Assembly (NCBI RefSeq): GCF_029541745.1
Contig: NZ_CP089746.1
Location: forward strand, 8,069,559-8,133,558
Source: Streptomyces sp. LX-29
GTDB taxonomy: Bacteria; Actinomycetota; Actinomycetes; Streptomycetales; Streptomycetaceae
DNA length: 64,000 nucleotides
Direction of reading: 5' to 3'
Below, in pieces: positions 50,577 to 58,799 of the stretch. Position 1 is the stretch's first letter, and every line of letters starts with the position of its first letter. The notes under the pieces were generated by a model. That model was not told the origin of the DNA. It did not search any database and saw only the letters and a list, made by a program, of their open reading frames with translations. The position numbers and the translations under genes are program-made.

Positions 50577-51314
50577 TCACCAGGGGACGACGCCGTCGTC
50601 CTCGAAGAACGAACCGGTCGGGCCGCCGTCGGGCAGGGTGGCGAGCCGGAGCGCTGTGGCCGCGCCCTGTGCGGGGGTGCGGGATCCGTGGAAGCCTGTG
50701 AAGTCGGTGGCGACCAGGCCCGGGCAGGCGGCGTTGATCAGGATGTTCGTACCGGTGAACTGCCGGGCGTACTGGACGGTGAGGGCGTTGAGAAACGACT
50801 TCGACGGCGCGTAGGCCGCCATGATCGGGCCGATCTCGGTGTCGGGGTCCGCCTGCCGGGCCAGGGAGCCGACGCTGCTGGATATGTTGACGATACGTGG
50901 CGAGGCCGAGCGCCGCAGCAGTGGCAGCATCGCGTTGGTCACCCGGACGACACCCATGACGTTGGTATCCACGACCGTGCGGAGCACCTCCAGGTCGAGC
51001 ACGGTCGGGTCCTGCTCCCACCCCGGGCCCATCTCGCCCGAGATGCCGGCGTTGTTGACCAGGGCGTCCAGGCGCCCGGCCAGCCGTTCGACCAGTTCCG
51101 CGGCATCGGTGACGCTCCGGTCGTCGGTCACGTCCAGCGGTACCCCGAACGCGTCCACGCCGACGGCGCGCAGCTTCCCGACGGCGGTTTCGCGTCGGGC
51201 GGCGTCGCGGGCTCCCACGCCCACGCGGTACCCGAGGCTGCCCAGCCCGGCCGCGATCTCGTACCCGATGCCCTTGTTCGCGCCGGTCACCAGCGCGATC
51301 ATCGTTTCGCTCAT
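50577..51314 (-). CDS. SDR family oxidoreductase
   Basis: 245 aa. TGANKGIGYE near residue 10 is the NADP-binding glycine motif, NNAGI near 88, and YAPSK (Y-x-x-x-K) near 160 with SSSVGS supplying the Ser. The TGANKGIG variant is typical of carbonyl-reductase-like SDRs of the 'SDR_c11/YwfD-like' group. The ATG at 51314 gives the usual family N-terminus (MSETMIALVTGANKGIG); the longer upstream frame is not supported. It diverges from a LysR regulator 92 bp away and is almost certainly under its control. Confidence 0.9.
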   Translation of the reverse strand: MSETMIALVTGANKGIGYEIAAGLGSLGYRVGVGARDAARRETAVGKLRAVGVDAFGVPLDVTDDRSVTDAAELVERLAGRLDALVNNAGISGEMGPGWEQDPTVLDLEVLRTVVDTNVMGVVRVTNAMLPLLRRSASPRIVNISSSVGSLARQADPDTEIGPIMAAYAPSKSFLNALTVQYARQFTGTNILINAACPGLVATDFTGFHGSRTPAQGAATALRLATLPDGGPTGSFFEDDGVVPW

Positions 51315-51351
51315 GCTGATGATGTTGGCTCGCGGACGAGTGGCGCGGCCA

Positions 51352-51387
51352 ACACCGATACGGTGTCCTGTCATACCTGCCAGGTAT
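51352..51387. promoter_or_regulatory. Twin 15-bp palindromes between SDR and LysR genes
   Basis: ACACCG-ATA-CGGTGT (51352-51366) and ATACCTG-C-CAGGTAT (51373-51387), both perfect, centres 21 bp apart (two helical turns). The second matches the LysR T-N11-A pattern. Such paired sites bind LysR tetramers between divergent genes. Confidence 0.7.
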
Positions 51388-51406
51388 CACCGCGTATGCT
51401 GCGGCC

Positions 51407-52270
51407 GTGGACACCCTGGAGACCCGCGAGTTGAGGTACTTCGTGGCCGTCGCCGAGGAACTGCACTTCGGGCGCGCCGCCGAGCGCCTCGGCATGGCCC
51501 AGCCGCCGCTGTCGCGGGCGATCCAGCAGCTCGAACGGCGCCTCGGGGTCTGCCTGCTGCAGCGCAACCGCCGTGGTGTCCGCCTGACCGGTGCCGGAGA
51601 GGTGCTGTTGCACGAGGGCCGGGCGGCCCTCGACGCGACCGTCGCCGCCGCTCGCCGCACCCGGCGTGCCGGCGGTGCCGACAGCCCTGGCGGCCCCCGC
51701 GGTCGGCTGGTCCTCGCGGTGAAGGCCGCCGCGTCCCACGAACTGCTGCGGAAACTTCTCGACGCCTACGCGGCCGAGCCCGACAGTGCCGAGATCGAGG
51801 TGCTGCCGTGCGGCATCTGCGAGCAGGAAGAGCTGCTGCGCGACGGACGCGCTGATGTCGCGCTCATGTACACGCCGTGGAACTCCCTCGCCGGGTTCGA
51901 CAGCGAGGCACTGACGACCGAGGGGCAGGTTGCCGTCCTGCCTGCCGGGCACCCCCTCGCCGCCCGCGAGACCTTGTCCCTGGCCGATGTCAGGGACGTC
52001 CCCGATCTGCCGCTCGCTCGCTGGCCCACCCACGGCACCTACGCACCCGGCCCGGGCCCCGAGATCCACAACCAGACGCAACTGGCCCAGTTGATCGCCC
52101 TCGGACGCACCGTGGCGGTCGTCCCCGACTCCGCCCGCTCCTGGCTGTGGGCCGAGCACACGGCCGTCCCCCTGGCCGACGCACCTTCCGTCGTGACCCA
52201 CATCGTCTGGCCCGCCCGCAGCCGCTCCCTCGCCCTGGCCGGTCTGGTCCGCACGGCCGCACGGCTATGA
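51407..52270 (+). CDS. LysR family transcriptional regulator
   Basis: 287 aa. Residues 7-66 are the LysR winged HTH (LRYFVAVAEELHFGRAAERL, MAQPPLSRAIQQLERRLGVC). The rest is the ligand-binding domain (ADVALMYTPWNSLAGFDSEA, QLIALGRTVAVVPDSARSW). GTG start at 51407, with TATGCT (51395-51400) 6 nt upstream and no RBS: again leaderless. It should sense a small molecule and activate the divergent SDR gene. Confidence 0.9.
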   Translation: MDTLETRELRYFVAVAEELHFGRAAERLGMAQPPLSRAIQQLERRLGVCLLQRNRRGVRLTGAGEVLLHEGRAALDATVAAARRTRRAGGADSPGGPRGRLVLAVKAAASHELLRKLLDAYAAEPDSAEIEVLPCGICEQEELLRDGRADVALMYTPWNSLAGFDSEALTTEGQVAVLPAGHPLAARETLSLADVRDVPDLPLARWPTHGTYAPGPGPEIHNQTQLAQLIALGRTVAVVPDSARSWLWAEHTAVPLADAPSVVTHIVWPARSRSLALAGLVRTAARL

Positions 52271-52565
52271 CCAGGTCCTGCCCCCATCGGTGAGCACCCG
52301 GGACGGCTCAGACACCACCGGGGTCCGCGGGACCGGAGAAGCAGACCCAGGGGACCGGATCATCTGGGACAGCGAGCGAATCGGGCCAGATCATGTGAGA
52401 CAGGGACCGGACCGCCTGAGACGGGACACTGGGCAATGCGTGCCCTGTCTCATCGGATCTTGACCGGGCTGTCCTGTGACAGTTGATCTTCCTCTTTGTC
52501 ACTGAATCTTGCTCAAGCTCGGCTTGTTGCCACTACGGTTTACTCGATTGGGGCGGGGTGACCGG
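52271..52565. other. Left-end region of the Tn7-like element with several TnsB-type repeats
   Basis: About 295 bp. Repeats related to CTGTCTCA-n-GATC occur as GGATCATCTGGGACAG (52357-52372) and AGATCATGTGAGACAG (52388-52403) in one orientation, and TGTCTCATCGGATCTTG (52446-52462), TGTGACAGTTGATCTT (52475-52490) and TGTCACTGAATCTTG (52497-52511) in the other. TGAGACAGGG and CCCTGTCTCA form an exact inverted pair. These look like transposase-binding sites. Confidence 0.6.
52470..52481 (+). repeat. Candidate left terminal inverted repeat of the Tn7-like element
   Basis: TGTCCTGTGACA, starting with the TGT typical of Tn7-like elements. It matches 11 of 12 positions with the reverse complement of TGACACAGGACA at 57691-57702. 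No matching 5-bp duplication flanks the two (CGGGC versus AAAGG). Confidence 0.5.
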
Positions 52566-53330
52566 GTGAGCACTGCGGGTGCGTTAGAGCGTGACACCGC
52601 CGGAGGCGGATTCACGCTCCGGTTCGGCGGCACTGGAGGCCACGAGCGGGTTGTTCCGTTGGGTCAGTGCCGTGGGCTGGCGTGGGAGGAGGCAGCTCCG
52701 GTACGGACGTTCCGCTGGTCGCGCGGACTCGGGCATTTCCCAGGCTGGTGGTGGGCCGCATCGACTGGACGTCATGTGGGGTTCGAGTCGTGGCTGGAAC
52801 AGGACCGGCTGATCCTGTTGGACTTCGATCCGGATGTCGTGGGGATCGCTTCGCAGCCGTTCTGGCTGCACTGGCACGACGGGAAAGAGAAGCGGCGCCA
52901 CGCCCCGGACTACTTCGTACGGCTCGCCGACGGCCGTGCTCGCGTGGTCGATGTCCGTGCCGAGGACCAGGTCGACGAGCGGACAGCTGAGGCGTTCGCA
53001 GCCACCGAGCGGGCCTGTTCGGCGGTCGGCTGGGAGTTCAGGCACGTCGGTGTCCCGGACCCTGCGCTGATGGCAAATCTGCGGTGGCTTGCCCGCTATC
53101 GGCATCCGCGCTGCGCCGGCAGACGTGAGATCGCAGCCCGGCTACAGGAGACCTTCGCAGCACCGACGCCGTTGCTGACGGGAGCCGAGGACGTCGGGGA
53201 CCGGCTGGCGGTGTTGCCCGCGCTGTTTCATCTGATGTGGAGGCAGGAATTGGTGGCCGATCTCGCGCATGAGCGACTGGGCCCCACCACACTGGTGAGG
53301 GCCGCTGGCTCAGCGGGGGGCTCGTCGTGA
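52566..53330 (+). CDS. tnsA: TnsA-like transposase endonuclease subunit
   Basis: 254 aa. The restriction-endonuclease-like core is visible: GFESWLEQDRLILLDFDPDV then PFWLHWHDGKEKRRHAPDYF and ARVVDVRAEDQVDERTAEAF, i.e. the E...D...xVDVR series of the actinobacterial TnsA branch, where the classical E-x-K is replaced by D-x-R. It should cut the 5' strands at the transposon ends so that the element moves by cut-and-paste. GTG 52566 has GGGCGGGG upstream; the alternative TTG at 52509 is less likely. Its stop overlaps the tnsB start (GTGA). Confidence 0.85.
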   Translation: MSTAGALERDTAGGGFTLRFGGTGGHERVVPLGQCRGLAWEEAAPVRTFRWSRGLGHFPGWWWAASTGRHVGFESWLEQDRLILLDFDPDVVGIASQPFWLHWHDGKEKRRHAPDYFVRLADGRARVVDVRAEDQVDERTAEAFAATERACSAVGWEFRHVGVPDPALMANLRWLARYRHPRCAGRREIAARLQETFAAPTPLLTGAEDVGDRLAVLPALFHLMWRQELVADLAHERLGPTTLVRAAGSAGGSS

Positions 53331-55423
53331 ACGCGGGGCGTCGGCCGCGGCGGCCTGTGGGGGTGTCGATCGGTGATCGAGTGCGAGTGGCCGGGGTTCT
53401 GCACACGGTGATCGCGGTGTCCGGCACGACCGTGCGTCTGGCGGACACGGATGGTGCGGTCACCGATATCGGCCTGATCGAGTTGTCGGCGGCCGACGAT
53501 TTCGAGGTGGTACGCGCGTCGTCGCGGACACCGGTTCCGCCGGCGACGCCGTTGGAGGGGCTGCCGGAGGCAGTGGCGGCGGAGGCGTTGTGGTGGGAAC
53601 AGCACATCGTGGAGGTGATGCGCGGGGTTCCGCCGCAGGCGCCTGCCGGCACGAGGCCGAAGCCGGAGTACGACCCGGCAGTGGTGTCGCTGACCCGCCG
53701 CGAGCAGGCCAAGGCAGCGGAACTGACTGCTGCGGGGCGGCCGGTGACGCCAAGCGCGATCGCCAAGCGACGCCGCCGCTATGAGGCCCACGGAGTGGTC
53801 GGGATGGCCGACCACCGGTCCGCCAAGCCCGTCAGCGCGCACGGCCGGGTGGACCCGCTGGTGGTGGAGGCGATGCAGAAGGCGATCGCCGAGGCCGCCC
53901 GGGATTCCACCCGGACGGCGACCTACCTGTTCTGGAGGACCGGTCAGATCCTCGACGAGGATCACGGCCGGGGCTCGGTGGAGCTGCCGTCCCAGCGCAG
54001 TCTCTACCGGCTGCTGGAGAAACTGTCGGCGGGCAAGCACACCACCGGATCGGCCCGCACCCGCCGGTCGCTGGCGGACCGTCCCCACGGGCCGTTCGGC
54101 GAAAGAAGTGCGACGGCACCGGGCGAGCTCATGCAGATGGACTCCACCCCGCTGGACGTGCTGGTCCGCCTGGACGACGGGGTCCCCGCCCGAGTGGACC
54201 TGACCGGCATGATCGATGTCGCGACCAGAAGCCTCACCGCGGCGGTGCTGCGGCCGACAACCAAGTCCGTGGACGCCAGCGTGTTGCTGGCCCGCACCGT
54301 CACTCCCGAGCCGATGAGGCCCGGCTGGGCCCAGGCGCTGGCGATGTCACGCTCGGCGTTACCGTTCAGGCGGCTGCTGGACATTGACGCTCGAATGGAG
54401 CACGCCGCCGCCCGGCCAGTCATCGTCCCCGAGACCATCGTGGTCGACCAGGGGAAGGTGTTCATCTCCCGCAACTTCCGGGCCTCCTGCAACTTTTTGG
54501 GCATCAACTTCCAGCCAGTTCACGACGCCTCGGGCTGGGAGAAGGGCCATATCGAGCGGATGCTGGGGTCCGTCGGAACTCTGTTCGCCCAGTTCCTGGC
54601 CGGATACACCGGCTTCAACGCCGAACGCCGCGGCCGGCACGTCGAACAACAGCCGCTCTGGCCCTTGCTGGAGCTGCAGGAACTCCTGGACGAGTGGATC
54701 GTGGTCTGGCAGAGCCGGCCCCACGACGGACTGCGCGATCCCCTTCACCCCGGGCGGATGTTCAGCCCGAACGAGAAGTACGCCGCTCTCGTCGAGACGG
54801 CCGGCTATGTCCCGGTCGCGTTGTCGGCTGATGACTACATCGAGCTGCTGCCCGCGACCTGGCGGGCGATCAACGCCTACGGCGTGAAGATCAAGCACCG
54901 GACTTACGACGACCAGGCCCTCAACCCGCTGCGGCAGCAGCGGTCAGGCGTCAAGGACCGCAAGGATCTCTGGGAGATCCACTACGACCCCTACGACGTG
55001 TCCCGCATCTGGGTCCGTGACCACTGGAACGGCGGCTGGATCACCCTTTTCTGGAAACAACTGCACCGCGTTGCCGCCCCGTTCGGCGAACTGGCCTGGG
55101 ACCACACCCGCCGCACCCTGCCCGGAGCGAGTGAGGAGCAACTCGCCGATGCCGTCGCCGACCTGCTGCGACGCGCCCATCAGGGATCCGCTGACCGTGG
55201 TGACCCAGGCACCAGGGCCAGGCTCAGCCGCCGGGACCGGCGCGTCGCAGCCCGCACCAAATCCAGTCCGCCCTCCACCCCAATCGCGCCCGAGGCTCCC
55301 CCTGCCGACCGCGTTGCTGACGGGGAAGCGGGCCAGGCCGACGACGCTCCCGAGGAGAACATCGCCAAGGTGATACCGATGCCGATCTTCGACCCGTTCA
55401 CCGAAGCGGACAAGCGGTGGTGA
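53327..55423 (+). CDS. tnsB: TnsB-like transposase (Mu/retroviral integrase family)
   Basis: 698 aa. N-terminal helix-turn-helix segments for end binding (AGRPVTPSAIAKRRRRYEAH, SQRSLYRLLEKLSAGKH), then the DDE core: first Asp in ELMQMDSTPLDVLVRLDDG, second Asp in ETIVVDQGKVFIS, Glu in WEKGHIERMLGSVGTLFAQF. The Mu-type C-terminal beta-barrel (YGVKIKHRTYDDQALNPL) follows, then an acidic, Pro-rich tail for TnsC contact. All three catalytic residues are present. Coupled to tnsA by GTGA and overlapping tnsC by 4 bp. It performs strand transfer. Confidence 0.9.
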   Translation: MNAGRRPRRPVGVSIGDRVRVAGVLHTVIAVSGTTVRLADTDGAVTDIGLIELSAADDFEVVRASSRTPVPPATPLEGLPEAVAAEALWWEQHIVEVMRGVPPQAPAGTRPKPEYDPAVVSLTRREQAKAAELTAAGRPVTPSAIAKRRRRYEAHGVVGMADHRSAKPVSAHGRVDPLVVEAMQKAIAEAARDSTRTATYLFWRTGQILDEDHGRGSVELPSQRSLYRLLEKLSAGKHTTGSARTRRSLADRPHGPFGERSATAPGELMQMDSTPLDVLVRLDDGVPARVDLTGMIDVATRSLTAAVLRPTTKSVDASVLLARTVTPEPMRPGWAQALAMSRSALPFRRLLDIDARMEHAAARPVIVPETIVVDQGKVFISRNFRASCNFLGINFQPVHDASGWEKGHIERMLGSVGTLFAQFLAGYTGFNAERRGRHVEQQPLWPLLELQELLDEWIVVWQSRPHDGLRDPLHPGRMFSPNEKYAALVETAGYVPVALSADDYIELLPATWRAINAYGVKIKHRTYDDQALNPLRQQRSGVKDRKDLWEIHYDPYDVSRIWVRDHWNGGWITLFWKQLHRVAAPFGELAWDHTRRTLPGASEEQLADAVADLLRRAHQGSADRGDPGTRARLSRRDRRVAARTKSSPPSTPIAPEAPPADRVADGEAGQADDAPEENIAKVIPMPIFDPFTEADKRW

Positions 55424-56442
55424 GCCAGGAGCCAGGGCAGGGTGGGAATCCCACAGATGGGTACGGGCATCTGCAGCTGACCACCCTGCCGGGCTGGCGC
55501 GGGTTCGCCACCGAGATACCCGCAATGCCGGAGCTGCTGCCCGAGGCGATCTGGTCGGGTCTCGCGGACGACAAACGAGCCTGCTACGACGATGACCGCA
55601 TCGACCACCACTCACGGTTGCTGGTGGTCCAGACTCCCACGATCCGCCAGGTCATCACCTCGGGCCGCCGCCTGATCCAAATGAACAAGAACGCCCACTA
55701 CGGACGATGCGGCCTGATGGTCTCAGGCCCTGCCAGAACCGGCAAAACCACCGCGCTGACCCAGCTCGGCAAGACCGTCGAGGTGATCCACCGAAGGCGT
55801 CACCCGAACTCCTCCAGCGACATCCCGGTCATCTACATCACCGTCCCACCCGCCGCCACCCCCAAGATGATCGCGATGGAGTTCGCTCGGTTCTTCGACC
55901 TGCCGATCTCCACCAGGAGCAACATCACCGACATCGCCGACGCGGTCTGCGGCGTCAGTACGGACGCCCACGTGACCCTCGTCGCGGTCGACGAACTCCA
56001 CAACCTCAACACCGCCACACGCGCCGGCGCCGAAGCCTCCGACACCCTGAAGTACTTCTCCGAACGCATCCCGGCCACCTTCGTCTATGCCGGAATCAGC
56101 CTGGAACGCACCGGACTGCTCTCCGGCCCTCGCGGAGAACAGATCGCCGGCCGGTTCGGCATGGTCCGCACCGGACCGTTCGGCCAGGACCAGCAGTGGA
56201 CCGCGCTGATCGCAGCCCTGGAGGACAGCCTGAGGCTCCACCGCCACCGGCCCGGTGCCCTCACCCGACTCGACCGCTACCTGCACCAGCGCACCCACGG
56301 GATGATCGGAAGCCTGCTCTGGCTAATCCGCGGCGCCGCCATCAATGCCGTCCTGGACGGCACCGAGAAGATCACCAAGAAGAGCCTCGACACCGTCGAC
56401 GCCGACTTCACTTCCCAATCCCCACGGCCACCCGCCACGTGA
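55420..56442 (+). CDS. tnsC: TnsC/TniB-like AAA+ ATPase
   Basis: 340 aa. Walker A SGPARTGKTTALTQLGK near residue 105, Walker B VTLVAVDELHNL near residue 190, and sensor region FVYAGISLERTGLLSGPRGE. This is the TniB/TnsC regulator that forms a filament on target DNA, recruits TnsB and receives the signal from TniQ. GTG 55420 overlaps the tnsB stop (GTGA). Intact. Confidence 0.9.
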   Translation: MSQEPGQGGNPTDGYGHLQLTTLPGWRGFATEIPAMPELLPEAIWSGLADDKRACYDDDRIDHHSRLLVVQTPTIRQVITSGRRLIQMNKNAHYGRCGLMVSGPARTGKTTALTQLGKTVEVIHRRRHPNSSSDIPVIYITVPPAATPKMIAMEFARFFDLPISTRSNITDIADAVCGVSTDAHVTLVAVDELHNLNTATRAGAEASDTLKYFSERIPATFVYAGISLERTGLLSGPRGEQIAGRFGMVRTGPFGQDQQWTALIAALEDSLRLHRHRPGALTRLDRYLHQRTHGMIGSLLWLIRGAAINAVLDGTEKITKKSLDTVDADFTSQSPRPPAT

Positions 56443-56451
56443 TCAATACCC

Positions 56452-57693
56452 ATGCTGCCCCGAGAACGAGCCGAGAGGATCCTCACCCTGCACGCGGCCG
56501 GATGGCCGGTGCAGGCCATCGCCGACCACATCGGCCACAGCCACCAAACCGTCCGCGACTACATCAACGGCCGGAGAACGCCAGGGACTCGGGCCCCACG
56601 GCCAAGCCTGCTCGCCGAACCCCTCGCCAGCTACTGCCGTCAGCGGCTCGCCGAAGATCCGCACCTGCGGACCAGCGTTCTGTTCAAAGAAGTAGCCGAC
56701 CTCGGCTTCCAGGGAAGCCGAGCAACCTTCTATCGCGAACTGAAGCGCCGACACCGCCTGCTGGTCCCGGCGGACCGCCAGGAAACCAACTCGCAGGAGG
56801 AGCCTCCCCGGGCCCCATCCGGGATGTCCCGCACACTCACTCGCAGGCACGAGCGGACACCGGTGCTGCCACAGCGAGTCCCTCCGATCGCAGGAGAAAC
56901 CCTCAACTCCTACCTGGCCCGCATCGCCCAGGCCAACCACCTCACCGCCATCGAGGTACTGGCAGTACTGCCCACCTGGTTCTCCACGAAGACCAACAAC
57001 ATCGACGACCGAGCCCAGCACCACATGCTCGCCCCCGCAGCCACCCACGCCCTGCACGAACTCGCTCACCTCACCAGCACCACTCCCGTCGGCCTGGCTC
57101 GCGCACTCCCCGCCTTCGGCACCGACGAAAGCCCCGTCCGGGCCACGACCGCCTGCCACCGGTGCACTGCCCGCCTCGGCATCCACCAGCCCGTCCCCGT
57201 CCACCTCCCGATTCACCACAAGGTCTGCACACGGCACGGAATCTGGCTCAGCGATCTCGGAGAACCCCACCTCGACCTCTCCATATGCCTCGAGATCACC
57301 ACCGCCCAACACCGGGCGAACCGCCTCCTCCGCCGCTTCACACCCCAGCAGCTCACCCTCGCCCACCAGAGCGCGGTCGAAGCCGTCCCATCCTGGCCGG
57401 CCTCCCCAGCCACCGTCCCGCACCACTGGAGATACCGGCTCCTCGCACTGCAGACCCACAATCACCAACGCGGCGTCCCGACCGACCTCGACGCCTACAC
57501 GCACGCAGCGATCTACCCCGACGCCCTCGAACTCGCCGCATCAGTGCTCGCCAAGCATCCTCGCGATCCAGCAAGATCCACTGGCGAGAGCTCTCCGCAT
57601 CTCCGAACGACGGCACCCACGGTTCACGGCCACTTCGCCACTCAAGATTCCTCGTCGCAGGTCAGAGCGACCGCGTCAAGGACGACTCGGTGA
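56452..57693 (+). CDS. tniQ: TniQ-like target-selection protein with N-terminal HTH
   Basis: 413 aa. Residues 1-45 (RAERILTLHAAGWPVQAIAD, HIGHSHQTVRDYINGRRTPG) are a helix-turn-helix resembling IS21/Hin type. The TniQ domain begins near residue 145: RVPPIAGETLNSYLARIAQA and NHLTAIEVLAVLPTW, followed by a zinc-ribbon-like set ACHRCTARLG and HKVCTRHGIWL. TniQ/TnsD directs insertion to a chosen target. The C-terminal 50 residues are Ser/Thr/Arg-rich and end in the candidate transposon end. The HTH fusion suggests DNA-guided target recognition. No CRISPR array or Cas gene is nearby, so it is not a CAST as seen here. Confidence 0.8.
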   Translation: MLPRERAERILTLHAAGWPVQAIADHIGHSHQTVRDYINGRRTPGTRAPRPSLLAEPLASYCRQRLAEDPHLRTSVLFKEVADLGFQGSRATFYRELKRRHRLLVPADRQETNSQEEPPRAPSGMSRTLTRRHERTPVLPQRVPPIAGETLNSYLARIAQANHLTAIEVLAVLPTWFSTKTNNIDDRAQHHMLAPAATHALHELAHLTSTTPVGLARALPAFGTDESPVRATTACHRCTARLGIHQPVPVHLPIHHKVCTRHGIWLSDLGEPHLDLSICLEITTAQHRANRLLRRFTPQQLTLAHQSAVEAVPSWPASPATVPHHWRYRLLALQTHNHQRGVPTDLDAYTHAAIYPDALELAASVLAKHPRDPARSTGESSPHLRTTAPTVHGHFATQDSSSQVRATASRTTR

Positions 57694-57702
57694 CACAGGA
57701 CA
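57691..57702 (+). repeat. Candidate right terminal inverted repeat of the Tn7-like element
   Basis: TGACACAGGACA, ending in ACA, begins at the tniQ stop codon. See the left repeat. On the reverse strand, GAGGAATCTTGAG (57645-57657) echoes the GAATCTTG of the left-end repeats, supporting a right end here. Confidence 0.45.
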
Positions 57703-58189
57703 AAAGGGCCGGGCCCGGGAGAGCTGACTGTGACCGGCAAGGCGGTCGTGCCGGTGAGACCGCTGCCGGCCAGCGTGATCACCTGGCCGTGAGTGGAGGG
57801 CCGGCTGCCCAGCGCGGCGGCGACATTCTGCGCAGCGCGAGGCGTGAGTCCCCGCACTGACCTGTGCGGAGGCGAGCACACGGAATAGGTGTCGGTCCCG
57901 TGGACGGCGAGGACCTCGGTCAGCGCGGCGGCCGCGGTCTCGGCCAACCCGTCTTTGCACCTGTGCCGCAGATGGTCCGGGATCTCGCTGCGCTCCGGTT
58001 CTCGGCGAAGTTGAAGAGGACACGCGAGAGCTTGTGGACCCTTAACCCGGTTAAGGGTCCACAAGCCAAGCGCTCACCCTCAGCTGCCTGCCGTCGACAG
58101 CCCAGGCGTTGTCGCGCTCGGGATAGACGGTGTCTCGGGTGGGGAGCTCTACCGCTGGTGGACAGCCGAACCGCGGGAGGGGAGAGCAA
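57703..58189. other. Region right of the Tn7-like element
   Basis: About 490 bp. A minus-strand frame (57642-58020) has fair codon bias (AAAALTEVLAVHGTDTYSVC, LTPRAAQNVAAALGSRPSTH) but no clear start, so it may be a truncated gene cut by the transposon. The perfect palindrome at 58031-58065 is listed separately. Confidence 0.35.
58031..58065. repeat. 35-bp perfect palindrome
   Basis: CTTGTGGACCCTTAACC (58031-58047), one central C, then the exact reverse complement (58049-58065). A 17-bp stem with a 1-nt centre cannot fold as a normal hairpin loop without opening a few pairs, so a DNA site (cruciform, operator or recombination site) is as likely as a terminator. Confidence 0.75.
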
Positions 58190-58771
58190 ATGGGAACGGG
58201 CACGGTGATGCTGGTGGTGTTAGCCGTCTTGGGTGCGGGTGCCTTGGTTGGGGTCCTGGTCCGGGCCGGGCGTCGCGAGGCCGAGGCGGAGAAAGCCCGG
58301 CTGGCGGAGGAGGCGCGGGTCCAGGCCGTGCGGTCGATGGAAGCGGTATGGGCGATGGACCCCCTGGAGTTCGAGGAGTACGTCGCGGACCTCTGCCGCA
58401 GGGACGGCTGCACCGGGGTGCGCCGGGTTGGTGCCTCAAACGACCTGGGCGCCGATGTGATGGGCTGGCTGCCGGACGGGCGGAAGCTCGTGGTCCAGTG
58501 CAAGCGTTACGCCAAGCACCGTACCGTCGGCAGCCCGGACCTGCAGAAGTTCAACGGCACCGCCCGCAGTGAACACGAAGCGGACGTCCCGCTCTTTGTC
58601 GCCTCCTGCAAGTTCACCAAGCAGGCTCGGGCCTTCGCCGCCCGCCACGGCCTGGTCCTCGTCGACGTCGACCTTCTCGGCTTCTGGAACGGCGGCACGG
58701 CCCTGACTGCGCTCCTCGATCTGGACATCGGCCGGTCCGGTACCAACCGGAAGCTGACCCCGGACAGCTGA
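58190..58771 (+). CDS. Mrr-type restriction endonuclease with N-terminal membrane helix
   Basis: 193 aa. The first 22 residues (MGTGTVMLVVLAVLGAGALV) are a transmembrane helix, followed by a helical linker. Residues 65-175 are an Mrr_cat domain: LEFEEYVADLCRRDGCTGVR, VGASNDLGADVMGW (catalytic Asp) and KLVVQCKRYAKHR (Q-x-K). All catalytic residues are present. Mrr enzymes cut modified or foreign DNA; the membrane tether is a variation seen in actinobacteria. ATG 58190 follows GGGAGGGG. It lies beside the Tn7-like module and could be its cargo or a neighbour. Confidence 0.88.
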   Translation: MGTGTVMLVVLAVLGAGALVGVLVRAGRREAEAEKARLAEEARVQAVRSMEAVWAMDPLEFEEYVADLCRRDGCTGVRRVGASNDLGADVMGWLPDGRKLVVQCKRYAKHRTVGSPDLQKFNGTARSEHEADVPLFVASCKFTKQARAFAARHGLVLVDVDLLGFWNGGTALTALLDLDIGRSGTNRKLTPDS

Positions 58772-58799
58772 ACCCTCATGCCGCTCAGTCGCGAAGATT

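Noticed and set aside
52357..52511. CRISPR array
   Set aside because: The repeats left of tnsA are in both orientations, short and degenerate, without regular spacers; no cas gene is present, so the Tn7-like module is not a CRISPR-associated transposon here.
55707..57860. 717-codon plus-strand ORF overlapping tnsC and tniQ
   Set aside because: Arg/Pro/His-rich shadow frame; the tnsC and tniQ frames carry clear motifs.
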